Shown here piece after piece: positions 1 to 8,683 of a stretch of 57,390 bases of DNA (the first letter of the stretch is position 1; every line of letters starts with the position of its first letter). Position numbers and translations under genes: made by a program. Origin of the DNA: Clostridia bacterium. Its GTDB lineage: Bacteria > Bacillota > Clostridia > Oscillospirales > CAG-272. A model generated the notes under the pieces. That model saw only the letters and a list, made by a program, of their open reading frames with translations, was not told the DNA's origin and searched no databases. Where the stretch lies: the NCBI GenBank assembly GCA_017462545.1, contig JAFTQX010000021.1, positions 1 through 57,390 of the forward strand, read 5' to 3'.

Positions 1-174
1 AAATCCTTTTTTAGAGCTGCTTTTCCAAGCTTCTCTTACTTTTTGAGTTTACTCAATGTGTTTTTAACGAGATTCCATCGCACTTTTCAGTGCTTTAGAA
101 ATTCTGTTGTTCAATTTTCAAAGACCGATTTTCGCCGCCGCCCTCCGGTTCCCCTTCGTGCCTGCGACTTTTTT
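1..174 (-). other. rRNA operon 5' leader (16S gene lies beyond the left edge)
   Basis: On the minus strand, bases 126 to 106 read GGTCTTTGAAAATTGAACAA, the signature of the antitermination-type leader found just upstream of 16S rRNA in Firmicutes. It lies downstream of two consensus promoters that face left. No protein-coding signal is convincing here; the plus-strand reading frame at 43-327 is low complexity. The 16S gene itself is not in the window, so the assignment rests on leader sequence and promoter architecture. Confidence 0.72.
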
Positions 175-203
175 ATTATACCACTCCTTTTCCCGTTTGT
201 CAA
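175..203 (-). promoter_or_regulatory. Promoter 1 of leftward rRNA operon
   Basis: Minus strand: TTGACA (203-198), 17-bp spacer, TATAAT (180-175), with TGG before the -10 (extended -10). An A/T-rich block upstream resembles an UP element. It is a perfect consensus promoter that faces the rRNA leader. Confidence 0.8.
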
Positions 204-277
204 TACTTTTTTAAAAGTTTTTCAAACTTTTTTCGCCGTGGTACCAAACAAACCGCCATTGATTTGCTTGGATTTTT

Positions 278-305
278 ATTATACCACATTTTTCTCAAAT
301 GTCAA
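278..305 (-). promoter_or_regulatory. Promoter 2 of leftward rRNA operon
   Basis: Minus strand: TTGACA (305-300), 16-bp spacer, TATAAT (283-278), again preceded by TGG and an A/T-rich upstream block. It is in tandem with the promoter at 175-203. A third, weaker TATAAC-like -10 lies at 354-359. Tandem strong promoters are typical of rRNA operons. Confidence 0.78.
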
Positions 306-402
306 GCCTGTTTTGACAAAAAAATAACGTTTTTCAAAAATTCTTTTTTCTCGTTATACCACTTGCTCACTCGGGACAAACTAACGAAAAAACGAGGTGG
401 AC

Positions 403-1080
403 ATGACGGTCATTCTGTTTCGCACGATCTTCATTTATTTCATACTTTCTGTTGTGCTGCGCTGCATGGGCAAACGGCAAGTGGGCGAGCTGGAGCTATC
501 TGATCTGGTAGTGACACTACTGCTCTCCGAAGTGGCGGCATTGCCGATTGCCGATCATAACATGCCGCTTCTCAATGGGCTCTTCCCCGTCCTGCTGATT
601 TTATCACTTGAAATCATTTCCACCTTCCTAAAAAACAAAATTCCATTATTGAAAAAAATGATGGAGGGAAAGCCGAGCATTCTGATTTGCCGCGGGAGAC
701 TCGACCAACACGAGCTCGGAAAGATGCGACTTTCTATTGAGGAGTTGCTTGGCGAATGCCGACTGCAAGGATATTCCGATCTGCGCGACATCTACTATGC
801 TATTCTGGAGCAGGACGGCCAGCTCTCCATCATTCCCTGCGCATCCAAGCAGCCGTTATGTGCCGACGACATTGGACAAAAGGTGCCCGAGCGAGGCATG
901 GCACACCCACTCATTATGGACGGACGGATTAACGAAAACCATCTTTCCATGATCGGAAAGAATCGCGCATGGCTGGAAAAGACATGCAAGCAACGCGGTT
1001 TTTCCACAAAAGATGTGTTCTTTATGACCATGGATGACACAGGAAAGATCGAATTGATACCAAGGGAGAAGAAAAAATGA
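403..1080 (+). CDS. YetF-like DUF421 membrane protein
   Basis: A 225-residue protein of the DUF421/YetF family. The N-terminal part (about residues 1-85) is hydrophobic and holds two to three membrane segments, including a GKRQVGELELSDLV-type stretch typical of the family. The rest is a soluble alpha/beta domain. The ATG at 403 is preceded by GAGGTG with good spacing; a GTG two codons earlier is possible but would overlap that ribosome-binding site. The stop overlaps the next start by ATGA, so the DUF4363 gene is translationally coupled, a pairing often seen in Clostridia. YetF proteins are linked to membrane and spore physiology, but the biochemical role is unknown. Confidence 0.85.
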   Translation: MTVILFRTIFIYFILSVVLRCMGKRQVGELELSDLVVTLLLSEVAALPIADHNMPLLNGLFPVLLILSLEIISTFLKNKIPLLKKMMEGKPSILICRGRLDQHELGKMRLSIEELLGECRLQGYSDLRDIYYAILEQDGQLSIIPCASKQPLCADDIGQKVPERGMAHPLIMDGRINENHLSMIGKNRAWLEKTCKQRGFSTKDVFFMTMDDTGKIELIPREKKK

Positions 1081-1445
1081 AAGCTTTTATAGCGGCAATG
1101 ATTTTATTTGCAGCGTTGGTAGGAGTGGCGTTTTTCTCTTCCTGCAAGCTGACAAGCATGGCAAACGCGCTAGCAAAGGAGGCAGAAGAACTGAGTGAAG
1201 TGGCAGACGAGCAGCGAAAGGAAGCAAGCCGCGCGGTTGCAAAGCGATGGGAGGAAAGCAGGTTTCTATTCTCACTCACGATCAATCACAACGAAATCGA
1301 TGCCTTGGAAAGCACGCTGGCACGCTTGAGCACGACAGCAAACATAGAAGACGGCGATGATTTTCTCATCGCCGCCGCAGAGCTGACAGCCGCACTCACA
1401 CACATCCGGGATCTGTGTGCCGTCAGTATAGATAATATTCTTTAA
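1077..1445 (+). CDS. DUF4363 family protein
   Basis: A 122-residue protein with one N-terminal membrane segment (about residues 3-22) followed by an extracytoplasmic helical region. The second half carries the family pattern: a tryptophan in a helix, then F..TINHNEID and a conserved acidic stretch. It overlaps the YetF-like gene by four bases (ATGA), implying one transcript and perhaps one complex. Its 3' end overlaps the convergent DUF2344 gene by a few bases. Function is unknown; the assignment rests on pattern and on the YetF neighbour. Confidence 0.75.
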   Translation: MKAFIAAMILFAALVGVAFFSSCKLTSMANALAKEAEELSEVADEQRKEASRAVAKRWEESRFLFSLTINHNEIDALESTLARLSTTANIEDGDDFLIAAAELTAALTHIRDLCAVSIDNIL

Positions 1446-2158
1446 ACAAAATCCTGTCCGTTTGCATCGAAAAGATGGGTACGAGTGACCGTATACCACT
1501 CCTCAAGCGGTGAGCCCTTCAGCAATCCCGTTTGATCGGAAAGATACCGCAAAAGATAATCGGGATTCAAAAAACTGCCGCTATCCGCACGCAGACAGAT
1601 CTGCAGAACGATATCGCCGTTTTCCTCGTCGAAGGAAGACGTCACCCCAAGGATGGCAGGGCTGACATCCACATTCTTATCACCGCTTTTGGTATGCTTC
1701 AGCACGGTGATCGGTTTTTCCGAAAGAACATCCCCGCAGTATTTGGCAACATCAGCCGATGCTCCCGGCGTATGAATCTTGATGGTATACTCGGCAGAGG
1801 CGATGGCTTGAAACTTCGTCTCGGCGAAATAGGCAGCATCTACTGCCAATCCCGCAGGCAACCCCGCGTTAAGAAGCGGCACAACCGATGCAGGATCCAG
1901 CTCGCGCAGGACGGCCACATCGAGAAATTCATGCGGACTCTCTGCCCCGACAGGCAACGGTGCGGAAAACACAAGGTGTGGAATGGGATGAAAGCCACAG
2001 GTGTATTTGATGGGAAGATGCACACGCGCGATCACACGCGTCATGGTACGCATCAGATCCAAGTGAGAGATGTATTTCAGGGCACCGGTTTTTTGGAACC
2101 GAATACGCAAGGTTTTCGGTTTTTCAAGCAAGGGACCGTCAAATGTCATTTGCACCAT
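1442..2158 (-). CDS. DUF2344 protein (TIGR03936), partner of radical SAM protein
   Basis: A 238-residue protein of the DUF2344 family. The signature KTGALKYISHLDLMRTMTR lies near the N-terminus, followed by YTCGFHPIPHLVFSAPLPVG. In many Clostridia this domain sits next to, or is fused to, the B12-type radical SAM protein, as here. The start at 2158 has an AGGGA site at a suitable distance and overlaps the upstream gene by 13 bases; an ATG at 2149 that overlaps the stop as ATGA is a fair alternative. The family has been proposed to act in RNA or cofactor modification, but no reaction is established. Confidence 0.85.
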   Translation of the reverse strand: MVQMTFDGPLLEKPKTLRIRFQKTGALKYISHLDLMRTMTRVIARVHLPIKYTCGFHPIPHLVFSAPLPVGAESPHEFLDVAVLRELDPASVVPLLNAGLPAGLAVDAAYFAETKFQAIASAEYTIKIHTPGASADVAKYCGDVLSEKPITVLKHTKSGDKNVDVSPAILGVTSSFDEENGDIVLQICLRADSGSFLNPDYLLRYLSDQTGLLKGSPLEEWYTVTRTHLFDANGQDFV

Positions 2159-3999
2159 TTATTCTTCCCTCCCAGACAGTTTGCCCCGCAGCCGTTACAA
2201 TGCTCGGCACAGCTTGGCGTGGTTTGGTTTTGATACGCGCGCTCGCGCTCACGCCAGAGATAGGCACGAGTGACGCCGCAATCGATGATATCCCAAGGCA
2301 GCACCTCATCCTTCCCGAAGGTACGATTGGCATAAAACGCAGGATCGATGCCGGTACGAGCGAAGATATCCATCCATTTATCATAGTTGAAATATTCATC
2401 CCACGAGTCGAACATGACCCCTTCTTCACAAGCGAGCGCCAAAGCAGGAGCAAGGCGACGGTCTCCGCGCGCAAAAACAGACTCTACGCGCGAGACACGC
2501 GCATCATGATAGTTATACTTCACACGGCGGTTGGTGATCTTTTCAAGCAGATATTTTTGCTTTTTCTCCAGCTCCTCCAAGCTATCCTGCGCTTCCCATT
2601 GAAAGGGGGTAAAGGGCTTGGGGATAAAGCAAGCAACGCTGATGGTTACCGTAACGCCCTTGGCACGGTTACGATTTGGATTTTTGAAATAAGCCCCGAC
2701 CACCTTATCAGCAAGGTCGGCAATGCCGTCAAGGTCGGAGAGCTCTTCTGTCGGAAGGCCGAGCATAAAATACAGCTTTACAGAGCTTTTTCCTGCAGAA
2801 AAGGCGATATTGACCTCGCGAAGCAGATCCTCTTCTTCGACGTTTTTATTGATTGCGTCGCGCAAACGCTGCGTTCCCGCCTCTGGCGCAAAGGTAAGGC
2901 CACCTGTGCGCACGCTGGAGATCTTCTCCATGAGGCTCTCGGTAAAGCTATCAACGCGCAGAGACGGCAGCGTGATGGTGACCTTTTCCTCATCTGTCCA
3001 TTTAAGTAGATCGGTGGTTAAGGTTTCTAGCTGCGAATAATCGCTGATACTGAGTGAAACAAGCGACATTTCATCATAGCCGCTGTTTTCATACAGGCAG
3101 CGTGCCTGCTTATCAAGCAGCTCCGGCGATTTTTCACGAATGGGGCGATAAACCATGCCGGCCTGGCAGAAGCGGCATCCGCGAATGCAGCCGCGATACA
3201 CCTCCAGCATCACGCGGTCATGCACGGTTTCAATATACGGCATCACCAGCTTTTCCGGGAAAATGGCTTTATCCATATCCTCGATGATGCGCTTTTTGAT
3301 CTTGGTAGGAATATCGTCATACTTCGGCACAAAGGCGCAAATGGTGCCATCCTCGTGATATGTAACATCATACAGAGACGGTACATAAAACCCTTCATGC
3401 TTGGCAATCTCGTGCAAAAAAGCCTCGCGCGTGTAGGTGCCGTTTTCCTTCATTTCTATATAAAGACGGCAAAACTCAGGAAGTGCCTCCTCGCCTTCAC
3501 CAATACTAAAGACGTCGAAGAAGTCGGCAATCGGCTCTGCATTATAGCTACACGGGCCACCGCCAATGATGATGGGATGCTCTTCCCCGCGATCGCGGGC
3601 GTACAGCGGAATGCCTGCCAACTTCAAAGTACGCAAAACATTGGAATAGCAAAGCTCATATTGGAGCGTGAAGCCAACGATATCAAACACGCCAAGCGGA
3701 TCACCGCTTTCGTGGGCGGTCATGGGGAGATGGTAGGTCTCCATCTTCTCCTGCATATCCGGCCAAGGGGTATAGGCGCGCTCACACCAAATATCAGGCT
3801 GACTATTGAGCGCGTGATACAGGATGCGAATGCCGAGATTGGACATGCCGATCTCATACACATCGGGAAACACGAAGGCAAAGCGGCAACGCACATCCTG
3901 CTTATCCTTGATCACTTGATTAAATTCGCCGCCGGTATAGCGCCCCGGTTTTTCAACCGAGCGCAGAATACCGGACATTTGTTTTTCATTGATACACAT
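2146..3999 (-). CDS. B12-binding-type radical SAM protein (TIGR03960)
   Basis: A 617-residue radical SAM protein. The [4Fe-4S] cluster motif CIRGCRFCQAG (CxxxCxxC) lies near residue 257, after an N-terminal cobalamin-binding-like region with a DVYEIGMSNLG stretch. The C-terminus ends in a cysteine cluster (C..HCNGCGANC...C) that could bind metal. The start at 3999 has an AAGGAAA site and begins three bases after the stop of the upstream membrane protein; an upstream in-frame extension to 4143 lies inside that gene and was rejected. Substrate is unknown. It is the fourth gene of the rlmB operon counted with DUF2344. Confidence 0.9.
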   Translation of the reverse strand: MCINEKQMSGILRSVEKPGRYTGGEFNQVIKDKQDVRCRFAFVFPDVYEIGMSNLGIRILYHALNSQPDIWCERAYTPWPDMQEKMETYHLPMTAHESGDPLGVFDIVGFTLQYELCYSNVLRTLKLAGIPLYARDRGEEHPIIIGGGPCSYNAEPIADFFDVFSIGEGEEALPEFCRLYIEMKENGTYTREAFLHEIAKHEGFYVPSLYDVTYHEDGTICAFVPKYDDIPTKIKKRIIEDMDKAIFPEKLVMPYIETVHDRVMLEVYRGCIRGCRFCQAGMVYRPIREKSPELLDKQARCLYENSGYDEMSLVSLSISDYSQLETLTTDLLKWTDEEKVTITLPSLRVDSFTESLMEKISSVRTGGLTFAPEAGTQRLRDAINKNVEEEDLLREVNIAFSAGKSSVKLYFMLGLPTEELSDLDGIADLADKVVGAYFKNPNRNRAKGVTVTISVACFIPKPFTPFQWEAQDSLEELEKKQKYLLEKITNRRVKYNYHDARVSRVESVFARGDRRLAPALALACEEGVMFDSWDEYFNYDKWMDIFARTGIDPAFYANRTFGKDEVLPWDIIDCGVTRAYLWRERERAYQNQTTPSCAEHCNGCGANCLGGKNKWCK

Positions 4000-4001
4000 G
4001 A

Positions 4002-7000
4002 TTATTTCCTTGTAATATAGAGCTTGGATGCCAGCATAACAGGCAGAACCCAAAGCAATTGATACATAACGAGCAGCCATGAGGGGAGCGACAGCATCAC
4101 ACCAAACATCGCAATGATAATAGAAACCAGCATGCCAACGCACCCAACAACAAGCCCGCCCATTTCGCTAAAGGAGGTGAGGCGACATGCACGGCGGCAG
4201 GCAAGCAGCACACGCAAAATCTCACGCACGGAACGGCGCGTCACAATACCGCTGTTGATTTGCGGAGCGGCATAGTCGTTCTGCTGCTCCACCGTTTTGC
4301 GAACAACGCGCAGATCGTAACGTCCGGTGTAGCTGATCTTGTCGATCAACGCACGGCGTATGTTGGGATCGAAGGTGCGAATCAGCACGCGGATGTTATT
4401 GGCAGCAAGCCGCTCCACATCACGTTCAAAGTCTTCATTCATACGATAGCGAATATAGAATTTGGCGTTCAGTTGCCCCTCTTCTGCTGTATACATGATA
4501 CAGGTCTTCCCATTGGCCAGGATCTGTTCATCCTCTGCGTCGTAGTACATACGCACATTCATTTTCAGCATGAAGTCACCGTTGCCAACGAAAATGCGGC
4601 GACCGTCTACCGAGACAATCGCGCCACCGTCATAGACCTGCTGTAGCCGAACATCAGAGGAAAGGCCCAGTTCTGCCGTAGAGCTGCGGAAAACGCCATC
4701 AAGAGGCCCGCCAAGCACAGAGAACACACCGGCAACCTGATATAAAACATGGTCAAGTGCGCTTTCATGATACAGCTTAATGCGTTGTACGCGAACGCTG
4801 CGCGCCGGGAATGCCTCAACATCCTCAAATGCGAAAGCGTCTGTATCGCTGTATTCGATGGCGGACACCTCACCCACTACCGCGCAAGAATTTGCCGCGG
4901 CAAAGCGGAAGAGCGTAGAAATGGGCAGCTTATGAAGCACAAGCGTGCAGAGCGGCAAAGAAAGAGAGACGGCTACACAAAAGGCGTAACACGCACCTAT
5001 AATTCCACCGCCCATGACCCCGGCAATGACGGCCACCAGCAAGGCAGCGACGCCCGCCGTAGGAAGAAGCCACAGGTTCTTCAGCTCATCCTCGCAATTG
5101 CGCGTAATACGGTGGAAGAAACCGGATGTGAAACCTACCTTTTTGACAGAGACAACACGTGTTTCCTCCCCTTCCTTCAGATCAGCAATGGCGGCTGCCT
5201 CGGATTTTGTGAAGGCACCATTCCGTACAGAGCAAGCAAGCTTGTCCCCCGCCGAGGAAATCAGCTCAAAAGAGGCAAGATCATTTTTGACCTTATAGAA
5301 TTCAATGATGGCAGATACGAGAGCCGCCGCAACCGGCAGAAGGCCAAACACATGCACATCCGCAAGTGAAACGGGAGCAGTTGCCTCTGTACCGGGAATC
5401 AAGGAGAAGCAAAGAATCGCACCATACAAAATTGCGCTGACGATACCGATCGCTGCAAACAGCTCCGAGACTACACGCTGTGCAAACAATTGTCGCCAAG
5501 CGTGCAAAAACAGAGGAATGCAACACAAGAGCGCAAAAAACAGCAAAAGCAGATGTAATCCCGCCGCGCTGATGGGGGTGACAAACAACCAATCAAGCGG
5601 GATTCCCCAATGCATGCCGTTTTCCAAAACGAGCAGCAGCACCGACAAAAAGGATAGAATGGCAATACGAATAGCCAAGAAGGAAAGCTCTGATTCAAAC
5701 TTTCTGCGGAATACACCCATTTGGCTGCGAGAGGTATACTCATTATATGCAGCGGCCTCTTCTTGATAAAGACCGGCAAGAGCACGCGTTGCGCTGCTTT
5801 CGCGTTCCTTGGTATACTCTTCACGCGCAGTTTCGCGCGCGCGGCGCAAGGCCTTATCCTCTTGCACATCCATCGTTTGCTCTTTGATGGATGGAACAGG
5901 CTGGGGCGTGCGTTCTGCCTTTGCTTTTTTGTCGTTTTTCTCTTTCAGGCGAGAGAAAAGGCTCTTCTTCTTTGCAGCCGGTTCGCGAGAATCCGGTTTG
6001 ATATCATCAATCGTCATCTGGACGCCGCGAGAAAAGCGCTCTACCTTCTTTTTTTCTTTTTTCTGCGGTTTTTCCGTCGCCTCATCACGCATAGAGGCAT
6101 CATTTCCCGCATCATATTTTTCGGCAGACTTCGATTTGCCCAAGAATTCATGAAAATCGGCAATTGCCGGCGGTTCATCGATATCCGTTGCTTCAAGCAC
6201 CTCCACCGGACGACGACGGGCGCCGTTATCGCGCCAGATGGTCGAACCATTGGAGAGCCCCTGTGTGGCGGCTCTTTTGGGTTCCTCGGTAAGGGCATCA
6301 GGCGATTGCGCGATCGGTTCGTCAAAAGAGGTCGGCATCTCGTATTCCTCTGCAACAAGTGAGGAAGGTATTTCTTCAGGAGTCGGTACGGGCTCATATC
6401 CTGCCATCAGAGGAGAGGAAAACCGTTTCACCTCAACCTCCACGGCATACCCATTATCCTCATTTGCCTCAACCGTTTCAAGCTGCCCTTGCTCTTCTTG
6501 CGTGGGAACAGCGGGAGGCTCAGAAACACGGTGCTCACCCCGGAACAGGCGCGCCACCTCATCATCGGTAATGAGGGGCGCAGGCCGAGCGCCATCGGCT
6601 GCAGCCTCTTGCTCCCCATCTTCGATCACATCCACAAAACCGCTCGGAAGATTATCTTCAGCAAGAAAATCGTTCTGCTCGTTCTTATCTTCCTCTTTTT
6701 TATCAAAAAGGAGTGGCTCTTCCATAGCAAGTTCTTCATCCGCCAAAGGCGCAGTCGACTCGTCTTCGGTCGTAAAAAAGGCGGCTATCGTGGCATCATC
6801 TACCTCTTCGGCAAAAAATGGATCTTCATCTTCCGGCTCTTCTTCCGACGCCGTTCCGGAGGCATCAGATGAATCTTCGGCAATATCCCAAGGCAGATCT
6901 TCATCATCAGACAAATCTTCCCCATCTGCCAGTGGATCATCCTCATCCCAAGGGACAAGAACCATCCCTTCATCAGAGGGCTCGGAGGATGGTGATTGCG

Positions 7001-7337
7001 CCTCCTCTACAACGACCTCTTCTTCTGAGACGGGAATGATTTCCGTCACATTCTCTTGATATTCTTCTTGCAGCAATGAAGTATCCGTTTCCTCGATTGG
7101 TGCCGGTTCATCTTCGGTTTCCGCAGCAAGCGGCTCTTCTGCCGGCACATCATTCTGTTGCGGCAGCGTGTTTTCTACATCCTTTGGCGCATTGTCGGTC
7201 GATTGAGGCTCATTTTTGGGTTCCTCTTCAACCTCAGGCGGAAGATCTGTCACACTACGACGCAAACGCTCCAGCATGGCCTTAATAGAATCCGATTCGC
7301 CGTAATTCTTTTTTTCTTTTTCGCTCATAGGACACAT
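4002..7337 (-). CDS. Large acidic membrane protein with degenerate P-type ATPase core
   Basis: 1111 residues. Residues 1-540 are acidic, disordered and repetitive, rich in Glu, Asp and Pro, with a basic patch at about 420-475. Residues 550-1111 have the layout of a P1B-type ATPase: membrane segments near 553-572, 580-613, 623-648, 664-680, 755-805 and 1058-1106, with soluble loops between. The expected DKTGTLT site is replaced by FEDVEAFPARS (around 838-848), the CPC position by LPLC, and TGDN by RTFDPN (986-991), while GRRIFVGNG (912-920) keeps the nucleotide-domain form. No TGES loop is visible. I infer a pseudoenzyme that cannot form the phospho-intermediate. The start at 7337 has AGGA eight bases upstream. 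It lies between rlmB and the radical SAM gene. Confidence 0.75.
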   Translation of the reverse strand: MCPMSEKEKKNYGESDSIKAMLERLRRSVTDLPPEVEEEPKNEPQSTDNAPKDVENTLPQQNDVPAEEPLAAETEDEPAPIEETDTSLLQEEYQENVTEIIPVSEEEVVVEEAQSPSSEPSDEGMVLVPWDEDDPLADGEDLSDDEDLPWDIAEDSSDASGTASEEEPEDEDPFFAEEVDDATIAAFFTTEDESTAPLADEELAMEEPLLFDKKEEDKNEQNDFLAEDNLPSGFVDVIEDGEQEAAADGARPAPLITDDEVARLFRGEHRVSEPPAVPTQEEQGQLETVEANEDNGYAVEVEVKRFSSPLMAGYEPVPTPEEIPSSLVAEEYEMPTSFDEPIAQSPDALTEEPKRAATQGLSNGSTIWRDNGARRRPVEVLEATDIDEPPAIADFHEFLGKSKSAEKYDAGNDASMRDEATEKPQKKEKKKVERFSRGVQMTIDDIKPDSREPAAKKKSLFSRLKEKNDKKAKAERTPQPVPSIKEQTMDVQEDKALRRARETAREEYTKERESSATRALAGLYQEEAAAYNEYTSRSQMGVFRRKFESELSFLAIRIAILSFLSVLLLVLENGMHWGIPLDWLFVTPISAAGLHLLLLFFALLCCIPLFLHAWRQLFAQRVVSELFAAIGIVSAILYGAILCFSLIPGTEATAPVSLADVHVFGLLPVAAALVSAIIEFYKVKNDLASFELISSAGDKLACSVRNGAFTKSEAAAIADLKEGEETRVVSVKKVGFTSGFFHRITRNCEDELKNLWLLPTAGVAALLVAVIAGVMGGGIIGACYAFCVAVSLSLPLCTLVLHKLPISTLFRFAAANSCAVVGEVSAIEYSDTDAFAFEDVEAFPARSVRVQRIKLYHESALDHVLYQVAGVFSVLGGPLDGVFRSSTAELGLSSDVRLQQVYDGGAIVSVDGRRIFVGNGDFMLKMNVRMYYDAEDEQILANGKTCIMYTAEEGQLNAKFYIRYRMNEDFERDVERLAANNIRVLIRTFDPNIRRALIDKISYTGRYDLRVVRKTVEQQNDYAAPQINSGIVTRRSVREILRVLLACRRACRLTSFSEMGGLVVGCVGMLVSIIIAMFGVMLSLPSWLLVMYQLLWVLPVMLASKLYITRK

Positions 7338-7352
7338 CTTTCCTTTCCTATA

Positions 7353-8168
7353 TTAGGCATGGTCTCTTCTCTGCCGTGCGGCTTCACACAAAATCACAGC
7401 CGCCGCAGCCGAAACATTCATCGAATTCACCTTACCATACAGCGGAATGGAGATCACAAAATCGCACTTTTCCTTGACCAGGCGCGAGATGCCAAACCCC
7501 TCACTCCCCAAAACGATGGCCGCAGCGCCGCGCAGATCGGTTTTATAGTGCGGCGCACCATCCATATCAGCCGCGTACAGCCAAAACCCTTTTTCCTTCA
7601 ATTCATCAATGGTATTTGCCAAATTGGTGACCTTAGCAATCGGCAGATGCTCAATCGCCCCGGCAGACGACTTGGCAACGACAGAGGTCAAGCCCACAGA
7701 CCGACGCTTGGGAATAATCAATCCGTGCGCACCAGCGCATTCGGCACAGCGCATAAGCGCCCCGAGGTTATGCGGATCTTCAATGCCATCTGCAATAACA
7801 AGCAACGGTGCCTCGCCACGCGCGGCAGCAAGTGCCAGCATATCGTCAATCGTGGCATAGGATCGTTCTGCCGCAAAAGCCACGATGCCTTGGTGCCGAT
7901 TGTGCCCGCACAGCGCATCCAGCTTTTTGCGATCTGCTTCGATCAAAGGGATTTTCCTTGCCACAGCCTCGGCAACCAGGGCGACAATAGAGCCCTCACG
8001 ATCACCGCGTGCAACAAAAATCTTATCGATATCACGACCGCCCGCCAAAAGCTCCTTGACGGCATTGCGACCGCTAATGACACCTTCGTTGGGATTTTCT
8101 GCATCGTAGGCATGATGCCCCTCTTTTTTTGTATGTAGTCTTTCTTGATGAAACTGTTCTTTTTTCAT
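7353..8168 (-). CDS. rlmB: 23S rRNA (guanosine-2'-O)-methyltransferase, RlmB/TrmH (SpoU) family
   Basis: A 271-residue SPOUT methyltransferase. After a short basic N-terminal tail comes the substrate-binding domain beginning with the GRNAV motif, then the trefoil-knot catalytic domain with all three SpoU motifs: DGIEDPHNLGALMRCAE, IVLGSEGFGIS, and IPLYGKVNSMNVSAAAAVIL. It would 2'-O-methylate a guanosine of 23S rRNA with S-adenosylmethionine, though some family members act on tRNA. It is the first gene of a leftward operon, with a promoter at 8198-8226 and a G-rich ribosome-binding site. Confidence 0.88.
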   Translation of the reverse strand: MKKEQFHQERLHTKKEGHHAYDAENPNEGVISGRNAVKELLAGGRDIDKIFVARGDREGSIVALVAEAVARKIPLIEADRKKLDALCGHNRHQGIVAFAAERSYATIDDMLALAAARGEAPLLVIADGIEDPHNLGALMRCAECAGAHGLIIPKRRSVGLTSVVAKSSAGAIEHLPIAKVTNLANTIDELKEKGFWLYAADMDGAPHYKTDLRGAAAIVLGSEGFGISRLVKEKCDFVISIPLYGKVNSMNVSAAAAVILCEAARQRRDHA

Positions 8169-8197
8169 ACGCAGCCCCCTATACTTTTACAGTATAA

Positions 8198-8226
8198 ATT
8201 ATATCATACATTCAAAGAATTGTACA
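8198..8226 (-). promoter_or_regulatory. Promoter of rlmB operon
   Basis: Minus strand: TGTACA (8226-8221), 17-bp spacer ending TGA, TATAAT (8203-8198). The -10 is perfect and extended; the -35 matches four of six positions. Confidence 0.65.
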
Positions 8227-8240
8227 GAGCAAAAAGCGAA

Positions 8241-8281
8241 AAAAAGAAAAAAGATGCGCGGGATAACCGCGCATCTTTTTT
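8241..8281 (-). terminator. Terminator after zinc-ribbon gene
   Basis: Hairpin AAAGATGCGCGG / CCGCGCATCTTT with a five-base loop and A/T tracts on both sides, just downstream of the zinc-ribbon stop on the minus strand. Confidence 0.85.
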
Positions 8282-8301
8282 CTTGCATCAAAAGCAGACG
8301 A

Positions 8302-8577
8302 TTAGTTGCCTCTTCTGATAGCAAAGCACTCGCTGCAGTATACAGCCTTACCCTCGGTGGGGTTGAAAGGAACCTTGCATTCCTTACCGCAGTCTGCACA
8401 AACAGCGGAGAACATCTCTCTTGCGCCCTTTGCACCGTTCTTGCGGGCATCACGGCATGCCTTGCATCTCTGGGGCTCGTTCTGGAAGCCCTTCTCTGCA
8501 TAGAATTCCTGCTCACCGGCGGTGAACACGAAATCGTTGCCGCAATCCTTGCACTTGAGTGTCTTGTCCTGGTACAT
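8302..8577 (-). CDS. Zinc-ribbon domain protein (zf-trcl type)
   Basis: A 91-residue protein made of two cysteine modules. The first has CKDCG followed by FTAGEQEFYAEKGF and CKAC, the pattern of the 'probable zinc-ribbon' family. The second has CADCGKE...VPF and a closing YCSEC. Together four CxxC pairs could bind two zinc ions. The start at 8577 has GAGGTAAG upstream; a longer in-frame reading to 8733 would run through the tRNA-like element and into the sigma gene, so it was rejected. Role unknown, perhaps nucleic-acid binding. It follows a small sigma factor on the same strand. Confidence 0.88.
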   Translation of the reverse strand: MYQDKTLKCKDCGNDFVFTAGEQEFYAEKGFQNEPQRCKACRDARKNGAKGAREMFSAVCADCGKECKVPFNPTEGKAVYCSECFAIRRGN

Positions 8578-8613
8578 GTTTCTTACCTCGCTTTGAAAAA
8601 TGGATGTTTTTTT

Positions 8614-8675
8614 GCCCTTAGACGGATTCCAACCGACGCCTTTGATAACAACGCTCTCCCTTAAGCTACAGGGGC
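8614..8675 (-). ncRNA. tRNA-like element (truncated tRNA fold)
   Basis: On the minus strand these 62 bases show, in order: an acceptor-like 5' strand GCCCCTG; a D-arm TAGCTTAAGGGAGAGC with a paired stem; a shortened 15-base middle with a mini-hairpin TTG-TTAT-CAA; a T-arm GTCGG TTGGAAT CCGTC with a seven-base loop; and a 3' strand TAAGGGC that pairs with the 5' strand at six of seven positions (one wobble). An intact tRNA would be about 10 bases longer and have TTCGAAT in the T loop. It lies exactly between the sigma-factor and zinc-ribbon genes. It may be a tRNA remnant or a structured leader. No CCA is encoded. Confidence 0.4.
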
Positions 8676-8683
8676 ATATGAAT

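Noticed and set aside
43-327. 94-codon plus-strand frame at the left edge
   Set aside because: Phe/Leu-rich, no ribosome-binding site, and lies over rRNA promoters and leader.
2070-4020. Plus-strand frames opposite the radical SAM gene
   Set aside because: No domain support; the minus-strand gene has the cluster motif and a clear start.
6238-7059. Ser-rich plus-strand frame opposite the acidic region of the large membrane protein
   Set aside because: Low complexity mirror of GAA/GAT-rich codons; no start signal.
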